DNA of 41,567 nt from an uncultured Lachnospiraceae bacterium (GTDB lineage Bacteria; Bacillota; Clostridia; Lachnospirales; Lachnospiraceae), in the NCBI GenBank assembly GCA_900315735.1, contig ONAD01000019.1, positions 1-41,567 on the forward strand, written 5' to 3'. Below are positions 8,620 through 16,782 of the stretch, one piece after another. Position numbers and translations under genes: made by a program. How positions within the stretch are numbered: the stretch's first letter is position 1; each line of letters begins with the position of its first letter. Below the pieces are notes generated by a model, which saw nothing but the letters and a program-made list of their open reading frames with translations, ran no database searches and was not told the DNA's origin.

Positions 8620-8648
8620 ATTATAGTTGAGCCACCCTAGAAAGACAA
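8620..8648 (-). promoter_or_regulatory. Promoter of guaA
   Basis: On the minus strand TTGTCT (plus 8643-8648) and TATAAT (plus 8620-8625) are 17 bases apart, about 50 bases ahead of the start codon. The leader is too short for a purine riboswitch. Confidence 0.8.
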
Positions 8649-8730
8649 GACCTATTTTGTTTTCACCAGACATTCTGAGTTGTTATTTGGGGCAAAGCAT
8701 ATTTTTTTATTATATGGAAATACTTTTTGT

Positions 8731-9306
8731 ATGCGTAAAGATTATCTGATTAAATCCATCACACAATACATTTTCTTTTTCTTTCTGGGGGCGTTCCTTG
8801 GATACCTGTGGGAAGTGCTGCTTTTTTATGTGCAGGATGGTACTTTCTGTAACCGCGGTTTTCTCTATGGTCCATGGCTTCCGGTCTATGGCGTGGGGGC
8901 TGTCCTGATGCTGCTTATTTTAAGACGCTTTCAGAAGCATCCGGTCAAAGTCTTTTTTCTTGCGGCGCTTCTCGGCTCTTTCGTAGAACTTTTTATCGGC
9001 TGGTTTCTTGCCCAAGTTTTCCACCTGCGTTACTGGGATTACCATGGTTATCCACTGCAGCTTGGCGGTTATATCTGTCTTTATTCTGCACTGGGATTTG
9101 GCATCGCCGGTGTGCTCTGGGTCTGCGTGTTTGCACGGATTGCGTCCCATTTATGGAGAAAAATGCCAGTATCCCTGCAACGCATTTTTCTTACGCTGCT
9201 GATACTGGCATTTCTTTTTGATTGTGCCGCCGCACTGATTTTTCCCAACGCCGGGCACAATATTACATTTTCTTTGTTTCAAACATATCAACCCGTCACA
9301 TGCTGA
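8731..9306 (+). CDS. CmpB-like membrane protein (putative ABC-transporter type IV family)
   Basis: A membrane protein of 191 residues with about five hydrophobic helices. It has the conserved opening of the CmpB / putative ABC-transporter type IV family: FFLGAFLGYLWEVLLFY, then an NRGFLYGPWLPVYGVGA loop, GSFVELFIGWFLAQVFH, and a WDYHGYPLQLGGYICL segment. The family is widespread in Firmicutes and its function is not settled. The start is uncertain: an in-frame TTG at 8680 would add 17 residues, while the ATG at 8731 sits right before the first membrane helix; both have weak ribosome sites. It diverges from guaA and its 3' end overlaps spoIIID by 19 bases in the opposite direction. Confidence 0.75.
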   Translation: MRKDYLIKSITQYIFFFFLGAFLGYLWEVLLFYVQDGTFCNRGFLYGPWLPVYGVGAVLMLLILRRFQKHPVKVFFLAALLGSFVELFIGWFLAQVFHLRYWDYHGYPLQLGGYICLYSALGFGIAGVLWVCVFARIASHLWRKMPVSLQRIFLTLLILAFLFDCAAALIFPNAGHNITFSLFQTYQPVTC

Positions 9307-9548
9307 TGAAGATATTTTTCTCTCGTTGCCAGTCCCCCACGGATATGACGCTCCGACTTATTGACGTCCAGCACTTTCCTTGCTTCTCTCGCCAGGGTCG
9401 GATTCACCTGGGATAAACGTTCTGTTACGTCCTTATGTACCGTGCTCTTGCTGATTCCAAACTGCTTTGCGGTCTGACGCACTGTCGCATTGTTATCTAT
9501 AATGTATTTGGCTATTTCTACGGCTCTTTCTTCTATATAGCTTTTCAA
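9288..9548 (-). CDS. spoIIID: Sporulation transcriptional regulator SpoIIID
   Basis: SpoIIID, the 86-residue mother-cell DNA-binding regulator that adjusts sigma-E and sigma-K gene expression. It has the helix-turn-helix ATVRQTAKQFGISKSTVHKD (about residues 20-40), the family hallmark NPTLAREARKVLDVNKSERH and the end IRGGLATREKYL. Length is normal. Translation probably begins at TTG (9548) with AGGGGA seven to eight bases upstream. That ribosome site lies in the arm of a hairpin, and a sigma-E-like -10 sequence lies in the opposite arm (see 9552-9595). Its presence marks the organism as spore-forming. Confidence 0.95.
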   Translation of the reverse strand: MKSYIEERAVEIAKYIIDNNATVRQTAKQFGISKSTVHKDVTERLSQVNPTLAREARKVLDVNKSERHIRGGLATREKYLHQHVTG

Positions 9549-9551
9549 AGA

Positions 9552-9595
9552 AAATCCCCTGCAATACTTGTTTTTACATTGTATGCAGAGGATTT
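9552..9595 (-). terminator. Hairpin between surface-protein gene and spoIIID, with an embedded sigma-E-like -10
   Basis: Plus 9581-9595 pairs with 9552-9567 over about 15 bp; on the minus strand the stem is followed by TTTTCTTT, so it can terminate the upstream surface-protein transcript. The descending arm holds the spoIIID ribosome site AGGGGA. The minus-strand sequence CATACAAT (plus 9578-9585) matches the sigma-E -10 consensus and lies at the edge of the ascending arm; 15 bases further upstream is CATACATA as a possible -35. The structure is seen; the promoter is inferred. Confidence 0.7.
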
Positions 9596-9629
9596 GCTTT
9601 TATGTATGGCTTTTTATCTCATCTATATT

Positions 9630-11405
9630 CTATTTCAAATAACCCTTTTTCCCTGTGAATACTACTGCCGCTCCGCATAATGCCAAGAGTGCAAGCAGAT
9701 ATCCAACCGGTGATTCATCACCTGTTTTCAATACTTTTGTTTTCTGTGCTGTGGTCTGGTCTGCAGTTGCATTATTACTTCCATTTGTTGTATCAGCTTT
9801 CTTCGCAACGGTAAATTCGGCGGTTGCTTTCTTTTCTTCCCCACTGATAGAGGACACAATCGCAACCGTATGCTTTCCGGTAGCAAGGCTTTCTAAGTAT
9901 TCTGCAGTAAAGGTGACAATGGTAGAGCCTTCTGTTACCGTATAATTTTTTGCATCTACTACGGTGCCATCCACTTCTACACGAACAAAACTGCTGATAC
10001 CTGCGTCACTGCGGAAACGAAGCGTTGCACCACTTTCCTTTGTCCATTCTCCACCGGCACCTTCAATAATGACCGGTGTTACCGGTTTATAATCCGGGTT
10101 CTTCTCATTACAACCTTCCCGTCTGCAGACTTCTGCATTGTTGCTAAAGTCATGTCCTAATGGATTTCCACTGGTAAATGTTTCCGTTCCCTTTGCTCCA
10201 CACAGCTTGCAGCATTTGTAGTAAACTGCCGGTGCCGTACAGGTTGCTGCTGTTTTCAGATAGGAATCTGATACTGTTTCCACCCATTCACCATGCTTGC
10301 ATGTAATTGTAAATTCTTTTGTTGCTTTCGTATCTGTTCCAACTGTAATCTGTGCCTTATAACTGCCCGGTAACTTTGGTGCACCTCCAACGGCTTCTGC
10401 TCCGCTGTTGTCACTGTTGGTCTTTGTGTCTGTTCCACTCAGATAATATACGATTTCCGGAACCGGTAGATTAAGTCTCTTCCAGTCTTCGGATGTTGTT
10501 ATATTGGCAGCTTTTGCTGTTCCATCATAGTCTGTATTCTCAGCTGATAAGGATAACCATAAAGATGTATCTTTCTCTTTGCAATCCCCCAAGCCACTGC
10601 AGGCTGCAAGAATACGGCTTCCATCTTTGTTTTCATCTACGGCATAACCCCATGTGTGACTGTGCTTCCACATACCAATCAGGAGTGTTTTGGCAGATTT
10701 AGCATCCATATAATTTTGACCTACTCCAATATAATCTCTCCAAACTTGTGGCGTATCTGTCAATTCTGAAATATCTGCCATCATAGCTGTAGAACTTTTC
10801 ATTGACATGGCATCTCCAACTGTAATGCATGCATCTCTTTTTCCATATTCGTTCGATACAGAAATGGCACCCCAGCCAAGTCCATCTCCAGTTGCATAAA
10901 GAGAACCGTTTGGACTATTCTCAATGCTTACACTTCCATATCCAAAAATTGCAAAATCACCATAGTTTTCCGATTCCTCTTTTATGCTGACCAACTCATT
11001 GTTTCCAACCAGTGTAATATGAATGTTATCTACATAGCTTAATACATTATTATAATACGATTTTAATTTTAAATTAGAAAATGTCACCTTAGAAAAACTG
11101 TCAAAAGGTGGGTTATTAAATTCTCCCAGCTCAATAATATCTGATGTAGGTTCTTCATTTTCATCCATTGCAATCGTAATGTCATCCGTCAGAATGGTAA
11201 GCGAATTTCTATTTCCAGATTCATATTTTCCATAGGTATAATCGACTCCTTCTACAATCGTTCCCGAATCCCTTGACAACGTGAATGGTCCTGCCTGAAC
11301 CGAATTTGTAGCTGCCTTTGTCTCAACTGTCATCCCCTGCATAAGACCTGCTACCATCATCAACGCAAGTAACAAGGAAAATAAACTTTTCTTCTTTTGT
11401 TTCAT
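9630..11405 (-). CDS. Cell-surface protein with signal peptide, Ig-like X2 domain and C-terminal sorting signal
   Basis: A secreted protein of 591 residues. The N-terminus is a signal peptide (KQKKKSLFSLLLALMMVAGL, cut near TKAATN). The first 230 residues are predicted beta-rich and unfamiliar. A Cys/His-rich segment follows (about 370-440: CKHGEW, CTAPAVYYKCCKLCG, GHDFS, CRREGCN), of a kind seen in many Clostridia surface proteins and likely to bind metal or be disulphide-linked. Next comes an X2-like Ig domain (about 455-535: GATLRFRSDAG, VDGTVVDAKNYTVTEGSTIV). The C-terminus has VLKTGD, a hydrophobic stretch and a KKGYLK tail, a sortase signal lacking the usual Pro. The second ATG is chosen (GGGAAGG upstream). 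It probably depends on the MerR-type promoter at 11491-11521. Confidence 0.8.
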   Translation of the reverse strand: MKQKKKSLFSLLLALMMVAGLMQGMTVETKAATNSVQAGPFTLSRDSGTIVEGVDYTYGKYESGNRNSLTILTDDITIAMDENEEPTSDIIELGEFNNPPFDSFSKVTFSNLKLKSYYNNVLSYVDNIHITLVGNNELVSIKEESENYGDFAIFGYGSVSIENSPNGSLYATGDGLGWGAISVSNEYGKRDACITVGDAMSMKSSTAMMADISELTDTPQVWRDYIGVGQNYMDAKSAKTLLIGMWKHSHTWGYAVDENKDGSRILAACSGLGDCKEKDTSLWLSLSAENTDYDGTAKAANITTSEDWKRLNLPVPEIVYYLSGTDTKTNSDNSGAEAVGGAPKLPGSYKAQITVGTDTKATKEFTITCKHGEWVETVSDSYLKTAATCTAPAVYYKCCKLCGAKGTETFTSGNPLGHDFSNNAEVCRREGCNEKNPDYKPVTPVIIEGAGGEWTKESGATLRFRSDAGISSFVRVEVDGTVVDAKNYTVTEGSTIVTFTAEYLESLATGKHTVAIVSSISGEEKKATAEFTVAKKADTTNGSNNATADQTTAQKTKVLKTGDESPVGYLLALLALCGAAVVFTGKKGYLK

Positions 11406-11490
11406 GTACATCCTTCCCTTCTTAAATTACCTTTTTTTCTTTCTTTTTTCACTTTTCACACTCTCAATGCTGTGTTACAATTACACTGTT

Positions 11491-11521
11491 ATTTTACACC
11501 GTACATCGATGTACGATGCAA
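11491..11521 (-). promoter_or_regulatory. MerR-type promoter/operator of the surface-protein gene
   Basis: On the minus strand TTGCAT (plus 11516-11521) and TAAAAT (plus 11491-11496) are 19 bases apart. The spacer contains a perfect 16-bp palindrome, CGTACATCGATGTACG (11500-11515). A 19-bp spacer filled by a dyad is the hallmark of promoters untwisted by MerR-family activators. It points towards the surface-protein gene, 80 bases away, and a MerR-family gene lies on the other side. Confidence 0.7.
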
Positions 11522-11539
11522 TTATTTTACAAATTTTGC

Positions 11540-11671
11540 CGGTAATTGTGAAAAAATATATGATATGGAAATTTTTGAAGAAATGAAGACCGGCTGCTTT
11601 GCCTTAAAATGCCGTAGGCAACCGTCTTTATTTCTTCAAAATTTCTAAATCCATTCTTTTCACAATCACCG
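11540..11671. repeat. 132-bp imperfect palindromic element
   Basis: An inverted repeat with arms of about 60 bases. The ends CGGTAATTGTGAAAA (from 11540) and TTTTCACAATCACCG (to 11671) differ at one position when reverse-complemented. Further in, GAAATTTTTGAAGAAATGAA pairs with a near copy (TTTATTTCTTCAAAATTTC). The centre around 11604-11614 is the loop. It lies between the MerR-type promoter and merR. The ends resemble those of the 523-bp repeat at 26256-26778. No target-site duplication was clear. Confidence 0.7.
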
Positions 11672-11694
11672 AATAAATAAAAAGGGGGAACATT

Positions 11695-12453
11695 TTGAAA
11701 GAACTGTTTTCAATTGGAGATGCCGCAGACTTTGTGGGCATCACAAGAAGAATTATTTTAAATTATGAAGCTCATGGACTGGTTTTTCCGGATGAAAAAG
11801 AAGACCCATCCGGCAATCGTTACTATACCATTGATACACTGACGAAGATTCGAACCATCCGCTCGCTACAGAATCTTGGCCTGTCACTGGATGAAATCCA
11901 TGGCTACTTCGACAACTCCAACGACCTTTTATCCATGGTTCGAAGGCTGGAAGCTTTGCGGGATGAATTAAATGCCAATATCAAAGCCTTATATGAAAGA
12001 ATCAATCAGGGATTTGAATCAATGGAAATCATTACAATTCCACCACAAACGGTGTACTGCCGCAAAACGGAAAGTGACAGCATCGCAGAAAAGACGAATT
12101 TGTTAAGAGAGGTTGCCTTGGAAGCACTGCAGAAATATGGTCCGGCACATACTGGGCAGATTTATTTTACGGAAGCTCCCATTACGGATGCAAAGGATAT
12201 GTCCTTTTTTGCTGTTGTCCCGGCAGGAAGTAAGGGAGAACATATCTTAAATTTCCCTGCCCAGAAAGCAGTCTGCCTCTATCATCATGGAGCGTATGAA
12301 GAATTGCCATCGGTTCATGATACCCTGCTTTCCTATGCCAGAGAGCAAAAACTTACACCGGTTGGTATCTTCCGTCACTGTTACTTAGAGGGGCCACCAC
12401 AACATAAAGATAAAAGTAAATTTATTACCCAGGTACTGCTTCCGGTGTGCTGA
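11695..12453 (+). CDS. MerR-family transcriptional regulator with GyrI-like effector domain
   Basis: A 252-residue regulator. The N-terminal MerR winged helix-turn-helix (FSIGDAADFVGITRRIILNY, then SGNRYYTIDTLTKIRTIRSLQNLGLSLDEI) is followed by a coiled-coil dimerisation helix (about 75-110) and a GyrI/AraC-like effector-binding domain (about 120-250; ending GIFRHCYLEGPPQHKDKSKF). The layout is like the multidrug activators BmrR and BltR. Translation begins at TTG with AAAGGGGG six bases upstream. A promoter with the MerR hallmark 19-bp spacer lies 175 bases upstream, pointing the other way into the surface-protein gene, and is the likely target. The MATE exporter downstream is convergent, so it is not an obvious operon partner. 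Confidence 0.9.
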   Translation: MKELFSIGDAADFVGITRRIILNYEAHGLVFPDEKEDPSGNRYYTIDTLTKIRTIRSLQNLGLSLDEIHGYFDNSNDLLSMVRRLEALRDELNANIKALYERINQGFESMEIITIPPQTVYCRKTESDSIAEKTNLLREVALEALQKYGPAHTGQIYFTEAPITDAKDMSFFAVVPAGSKGEHILNFPAQKAVCLYHHGAYEELPSVHDTLLSYAREQKLTPVGIFRHCYLEGPPQHKDKSKFITQVLLPVC

Positions 12454-12516
12454 TAATGTGTATTACTGATAACGCATATTTGCTGATACTGCTCATACAA
12501 CAATATTATGCATGTT

Positions 12517-13893
12517 CTAAATGACATGTATCCGGCTCCACCTGCCGCTTAGATACCGGACGCTGAATGCGATGGCACGAAGCGTCCAATCGGCAAACAT
12601 GCCAATCCACACCGCCATTGGTCCGAAACCACAGCTGCGGATCAGATATACACACAGTGCCACACGGCAGAACCACATGGTAAGGCTGGATAAAATCATG
12701 GAGAATTTCACATCTCCGGCGGCACGCATGCCATAAGCCGGGATAAATGCCAGCACCCATACAATCGGTTTTACAATCGTAATTGCTATTATCATTTCCA
12801 TGCAGAGGGAGGCACTTTCTGCTTCCATTCCAGCTAAAAATGTAACCGGCTTTGTCAATAAAAATACCACTGCACAGGAAATCAGAATAACAATTTCTGC
12901 ATAGCCGCAGAGTTTCACCATATAATAACGCGCCTCTTCCACTTTTCCGGCTCCAATACATTGTCCTACTACTGTCATCAGGCCGATTCCGATTCCAATG
13001 GCTCCGATTCCATTTAAATTTTCCAGTATAATGGTCATTGCCTGTGCGGCAATAGCTGCCGTTCCAAGGGTTGATACGCTGGACTGGATTGCCAGTTTAC
13101 CAAACTGGAACATTCCATTTTCAATTCCGGACGGAAGTCCGATGGAAAGAATTTTTCCAATCAGTGGGAAATTTGGCCGGATTTTAAGATAATGATTTAC
13201 CACAATCACCTGATCCGGTTTCCGCAGATTCCAGAAAATTACTACTGCACAGAAAATTCTTGAAAATAAGGTAGAAAGAGCTGCTCCCTCCACGCCCATT
13301 TTTAATCCAAAGATAAGCACTGCATTTCCTGCAATATTGAGTCCATTGGAAAGCACGGAAATCATCATTGGAAAACGGCTGTTTCCTGCTGCCCGGTAAA
13401 AAGCTCCACCGGCATCAAAAAGTGCAATAAACGGAAAGGAAATGGCTGTCAGCAGGAAATAAATCACGGAATTATCCATAACCGCCTTCTCCACCTGTCC
13501 GAAAATCAGATGCAGCAACGAGCCACGAAATACAACGCAAATCACAGACAATACCGTAGAAATCGTCAGTACGCTTAAAGTCATCTGTCTCGCAGCCTCA
13601 TTGCTGGACTCCCGGTCTCCCCTTCCAAGATACTGAGAACAGATAATTGCCGCTCCTGCTCCCAATGCCGTAAATACCTGTATGACCAGCACATTGATGG
13701 AATCCACCAGTGATACCGCAGAGATTGCCGCACTTCCCACATTGCTTACCATCATGGTATCCGCCATTCCCATAAAGGAATTCAAAAGCTGCTCTACCAT
13801 TATCGGCAGAAGCAGCGTAAGGAGTTGCTTATTGGAAAACATCATATGCTTCCGGTCTAATTTTGTTGCATCATATAATCTTATCTTTTGCAT
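12517..13893 (-). CDS. MATE-family multidrug/cation exporter
   Basis: A MATE transporter of 458 residues with about twelve membrane helices in two homologous halves. Family landmarks are LLLPIMVEQLLNSFMGMADT near the N-terminus, GAGAAIICSQYLGRGD (about 77-92), and their second-half equivalent GIGLMTVVGQCIGAGK. These proteins export drugs or cationic metabolites using Na+ or H+ gradients in the plasma membrane. The start is one base after the stop of the preceding 139-residue gene, so translation is probably coupled. The substrate cannot be read from the sequence. Its place at the end of a galactoside-use operon may be chance or a detoxification link. Confidence 0.92.
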   Translation of the reverse strand: MQKIRLYDATKLDRKHMMFSNKQLLTLLLPIMVEQLLNSFMGMADTMMVSNVGSAAISAVSLVDSINVLVIQVFTALGAGAAIICSQYLGRGDRESSNEAARQMTLSVLTISTVLSVICVVFRGSLLHLIFGQVEKAVMDNSVIYFLLTAISFPFIALFDAGGAFYRAAGNSRFPMMISVLSNGLNIAGNAVLIFGLKMGVEGAALSTLFSRIFCAVVIFWNLRKPDQVIVVNHYLKIRPNFPLIGKILSIGLPSGIENGMFQFGKLAIQSSVSTLGTAAIAAQAMTIILENLNGIGAIGIGIGLMTVVGQCIGAGKVEEARYYMVKLCGYAEIVILISCAVVFLLTKPVTFLAGMEAESASLCMEMIIAITIVKPIVWVLAFIPAYGMRAAGDVKFSMILSSLTMWFCRVALCVYLIRSCGFGPMAVWIGMFADWTLRAIAFSVRYLSGRWSRIHVI

Positions 13894-13894
13894 T

Positions 13895-14314
13895 TTATTT
13901 CACTTCTTGCTCTTTTACTACCGGAGTAAAATCTTCTGTATCTCCACAGAAGAACCCGCCTGCTCCGGCGATAATTTTTTGCATGATTTTTTGCATAAAT
14001 GCATAATTTTCTGTGTCAATTGTGACAGCAAAAAGAGCATGAATATCATGCTCTTTTAAATAAGCATTGGCATATTCATCCTTTAAATTGACTGCAATCT
14101 CTTCGATATCCATGGAATGATGCTCCGGAACCTCCACCTCTAATACTCCCGCCTCTTTCCAGATTTCTGTTTCGATGCCATCCATTCCCTCTAATGCATT
14201 TTCAATCTCTGCTACTGTGATGGAATCTGGATTCATATAAAGCCACTCTTTGGTAACGGTGGCTGTGCCTGCTTTCTTTTCTCTTATTTTCTTTAACTTT
14301 GATTTATTCTTCAT
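13895..14314 (-). CDS. Conserved-looking protein of unknown function (139 aa), coupled to the MATE gene
   Basis: A soluble acidic protein with a basic N-terminal tail (KNKSKLKKIREKK). A hydrophobic-polar pattern follows (VAEIENALEGMDGIETEIW, then LEVEVPEHHSMDIEEI, then HALFAVTIDTENYAFMQKIM), and a Gly-rich stretch GAGGFFCGDTEDF near the end. I do not recognise the family and give no function. It has a GGAGCGG ribosome site, lies 62 bases after the GH36 gene, and its stop is one base from the MATE start codon. That spacing is good evidence that it is a real gene expressed with the exporter. Confidence 0.65.
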   Translation of the reverse strand: MKNKSKLKKIREKKAGTATVTKEWLYMNPDSITVAEIENALEGMDGIETEIWKEAGVLEVEVPEHHSMDIEEIAVNLKDEYANAYLKEHDIHALFAVTIDTENYAFMQKIMQKIIAGAGGFFCGDTEDFTPVVKEQEVK

Positions 14315-14376
14315 ATCCGCTCCTGTTTGTGTTTATAGATATGTTCATATTAGCACAAACATGGACTTCTGTCTCC

Positions 14377-16782
14377 CTACTTTTTTACTTCTCCATCCAT
14401 AAAATATAAACGGGATGCAAAATCCGGGTAGTGCCTTACCTTATCATTGTATCCGGTTCCGCCAAATGCCGGACTGACATGAACGCCGCCATACATTAAG
14501 GTATCTCCATATGCATGGAAGTCTTCCGTCTCGCCATCCATTTTTACCAATTTCGAAAGCACCTGATGGGTCAGGGAATCCTGTCTGATGTGAACCGGTG
14601 AAACGGTATTTACCAGGTCTCCGAATTCTTTGATATTATATTTTAATTTCCGGTTGTAGAAATGGTAACGGACATCCGGCAGCAATCCCTTCGGATAATA
14701 GGTCTGCTGCTGCGTATTTGGTACCACTAATTTCTGCATCAGCATACCCACTGCCTTCGTGCCATCTTCCGATACGCAGGTCCATTCCATCTGATTACCG
14801 GCTTCATCCGCTAAAACGCTGCCGCCCATTCCACTCTGTGTTCCGTCGTAAAAGCTTCTGCCCCGGTAAAAGGTTCCCTGCTGCAACACCTTCCGCCATT
14901 TCTTATATAATGCAATCTGCTCCTTCATGGCTTCCTTTTCTTCTTTTTTCATATCGCAGAGGTTGCATTCATAGCCGAAGCTTCCAAAGCATGCCACCTG
15001 AAATCTTGTCTCTAATGGCGTATTCCGCAGCGTCTGGTGATTCGGGCAGGCAGACACATGAGCACTGACTGCTGACAGCGGATAGCCGTAACTATAATTT
15101 TCTTCTATCTCCGCCCGGCACAATGCATCCGTATCATCACTGCCCCAGATCTGCGGAAAATAGCATAAGATTCCAAGGTCAAAGCGGTTGCCGCCTGCTG
15201 CACAGCCTTCAAATAAAATCTCCGGAAACCGTTCCGTCAGCTCCTTCATGCAGCGGTATAATCCCAGCACATAGCGGTGTGCCACTTCTCCCTGCCGTTC
15301 CGGTGGAAGTGCTGTGGAATAATAATCACTGAAGGTCCGGTTCATGTCCCATTTCACATAGGAAATGTCTGCTGAAGAAAAGACTTTACTCATGCTCTCA
15401 ATAATATAATCCTGTACTTCTCTTCTTCCCAAATCTAAAATCCGCTGGTTTCTTCCTTCCGAATGAGGCTGTCCCGGAATCTCAATGGTCCAGTCCGGAT
15501 GTGCCACATAAAGTTTGCTTTTCACATTGACCATTTCCGGCTCCACCCAGATACCGAATTGCAGTCCCAGTCCGCGAATCTTATCGGATAAACCCTTAAG
15601 CCCACCCGGCAGCTTCTTCGCATTTGCTTCCCAGTCTCCTAAGGAACTGCTGTCATCCATCCGTTCGCCAAACCAGCCGTCATCCATTACAAATAATTCT
15701 ATGCCGACTTCTTTTGCTTCCTTTGCCAGCTTCAGTAACTTCTTCTCACTGATGTCAAAATAGGAAGCCTCCCAACTGTTAAGCAGTATCGGCCGCTCCT
15801 TCTTCTGCCAGGTTCCACGGACAATATGCTCCCGGATAAAATGATGCAGCCTCTGGCTCATCTGGTTAAATCCGTTTTCTGCATATGCCATCACTGCCTC
15901 CGGTGCCTGAAAGCATTCTTCCGGTGCCACTTCATAGGAAAATGCCTGTGGGTTGATTCCTGTCACCAGACGCATTTTGCCAAAGCTGTTTACTTCTGTT
16001 GCTTCATAGTGATTACCGGAATAGATAAGGTGAAAACCAAAGCATTCCCCGGCATCCTCTGTGGTCTTCGGCCGGCTTAGCATCACAAAGGAATTGGCCC
16101 GGCTGGAGGTGGTTCCGGTATAGGAAGCATTTACTAATTTTCCTGCTATTACCGGCATATCACTCCGCTTCATTTCTCTTGCCCAGGCTCCATGAAATGT
16201 AGTAAATGCATAATCATGCCCATCAAAGTCAAGCTGCAGGCTCATCAGCCGCTTCAATTGCACAGCTTTCTTTCCGTTATTATAGAATTTCGCACTGCGG
16301 CTGATGATGTCACAGGATGGATAGACATAATAATACAATTCCAGTGCCAGCTCATTTCCTTCGTCCGCAAGCCGGATACAAAGCTGCTCCACTTCCTCTT
16401 CGCTGCCATAGGAACCCGGCAGTTCCGCAAAGGCTTCCTTACCTTTGGTTATCTCTGCTTCCTTGTATACAAAATCTATCGTATTGCTTCCATTGGCATT
16501 CACCACTTCCACAAAAGGCTCTCTTATATCTCCTTTTCCATAGGAGGACATTTCAAGGCGCATATCCTCTAAGGAATATGCTTTCTGCTCTTCGTTATAC
16601 AGATTCACATTACCCGGTGCAAAGACATGCTTTTCCACCAGCGGCTGCATATCTGCTTCGTCCTCGATATGAAGCTTTCTGCCATAATAAAGATGTTCCA
16701 GCTGTCCGGTAGGAAGTACCCGGAAGCAATAGGTAGTATGGTCGGTATCCAGAATAAAATAATCCTTTTTCTTACGAATCAT
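14377..16782 (-). CDS. Alpha-galactosidase, glycoside hydrolase family 36
   Basis: A GH36 alpha-galactosidase of 801 residues, normal for the clostridial and bacillar enzymes (about 730-800). A beta-sandwich N-terminal domain (about 1-320) precedes the TIM barrel. The retaining nucleophile is D479 (YVKWDMNR) and the acid/base is D549 (WGSDDTD); the substrate-pocket segments ELFVMDDGWFG and FEGCAAGGNRFD are also present. No signal peptide, so it acts in the cytoplasm on imported oligosaccharides such as melibiose- or raffinose-type alpha-1,6-galactosides. The start overlaps the symporter stop (ATGA), so uptake and hydrolysis are translationally coupled. Confidence 0.95.
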   Translation of the reverse strand: MIRKKKDYFILDTDHTTYCFRVLPTGQLEHLYYGRKLHIEDEADMQPLVEKHVFAPGNVNLYNEEQKAYSLEDMRLEMSSYGKGDIREPFVEVVNANGSNTIDFVYKEAEITKGKEAFAELPGSYGSEEEVEQLCIRLADEGNELALELYYYVYPSCDIISRSAKFYNNGKKAVQLKRLMSLQLDFDGHDYAFTTFHGAWAREMKRSDMPVIAGKLVNASYTGTTSSRANSFVMLSRPKTTEDAGECFGFHLIYSGNHYEATEVNSFGKMRLVTGINPQAFSYEVAPEECFQAPEAVMAYAENGFNQMSQRLHHFIREHIVRGTWQKKERPILLNSWEASYFDISEKKLLKLAKEAKEVGIELFVMDDGWFGERMDDSSSLGDWEANAKKLPGGLKGLSDKIRGLGLQFGIWVEPEMVNVKSKLYVAHPDWTIEIPGQPHSEGRNQRILDLGRREVQDYIIESMSKVFSSADISYVKWDMNRTFSDYYSTALPPERQGEVAHRYVLGLYRCMKELTERFPEILFEGCAAGGNRFDLGILCYFPQIWGSDDTDALCRAEIEENYSYGYPLSAVSAHVSACPNHQTLRNTPLETRFQVACFGSFGYECNLCDMKKEEKEAMKEQIALYKKWRKVLQQGTFYRGRSFYDGTQSGMGGSVLADEAGNQMEWTCVSEDGTKAVGMLMQKLVVPNTQQQTYYPKGLLPDVRYHFYNRKLKYNIKEFGDLVNTVSPVHIRQDSLTHQVLSKLVKMDGETEDFHAYGDTLMYGGVHVSPAFGGTGYNDKVRHYPDFASRLYFMDGEVKK

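Noticed and set aside
8569..8679. Purine riboswitch ahead of guaA
   Set aside because: The leader from the promoter to the start is only about 50 bases and lacks the three-way junction; nothing similar lies ahead of apt or the permease either.
12506..12961. 151-residue minus-strand ORF in another frame at the MATE gene end
   Set aside because: Cys/His/Trp-rich out-of-frame translation of the MATE gene; no independent signals.
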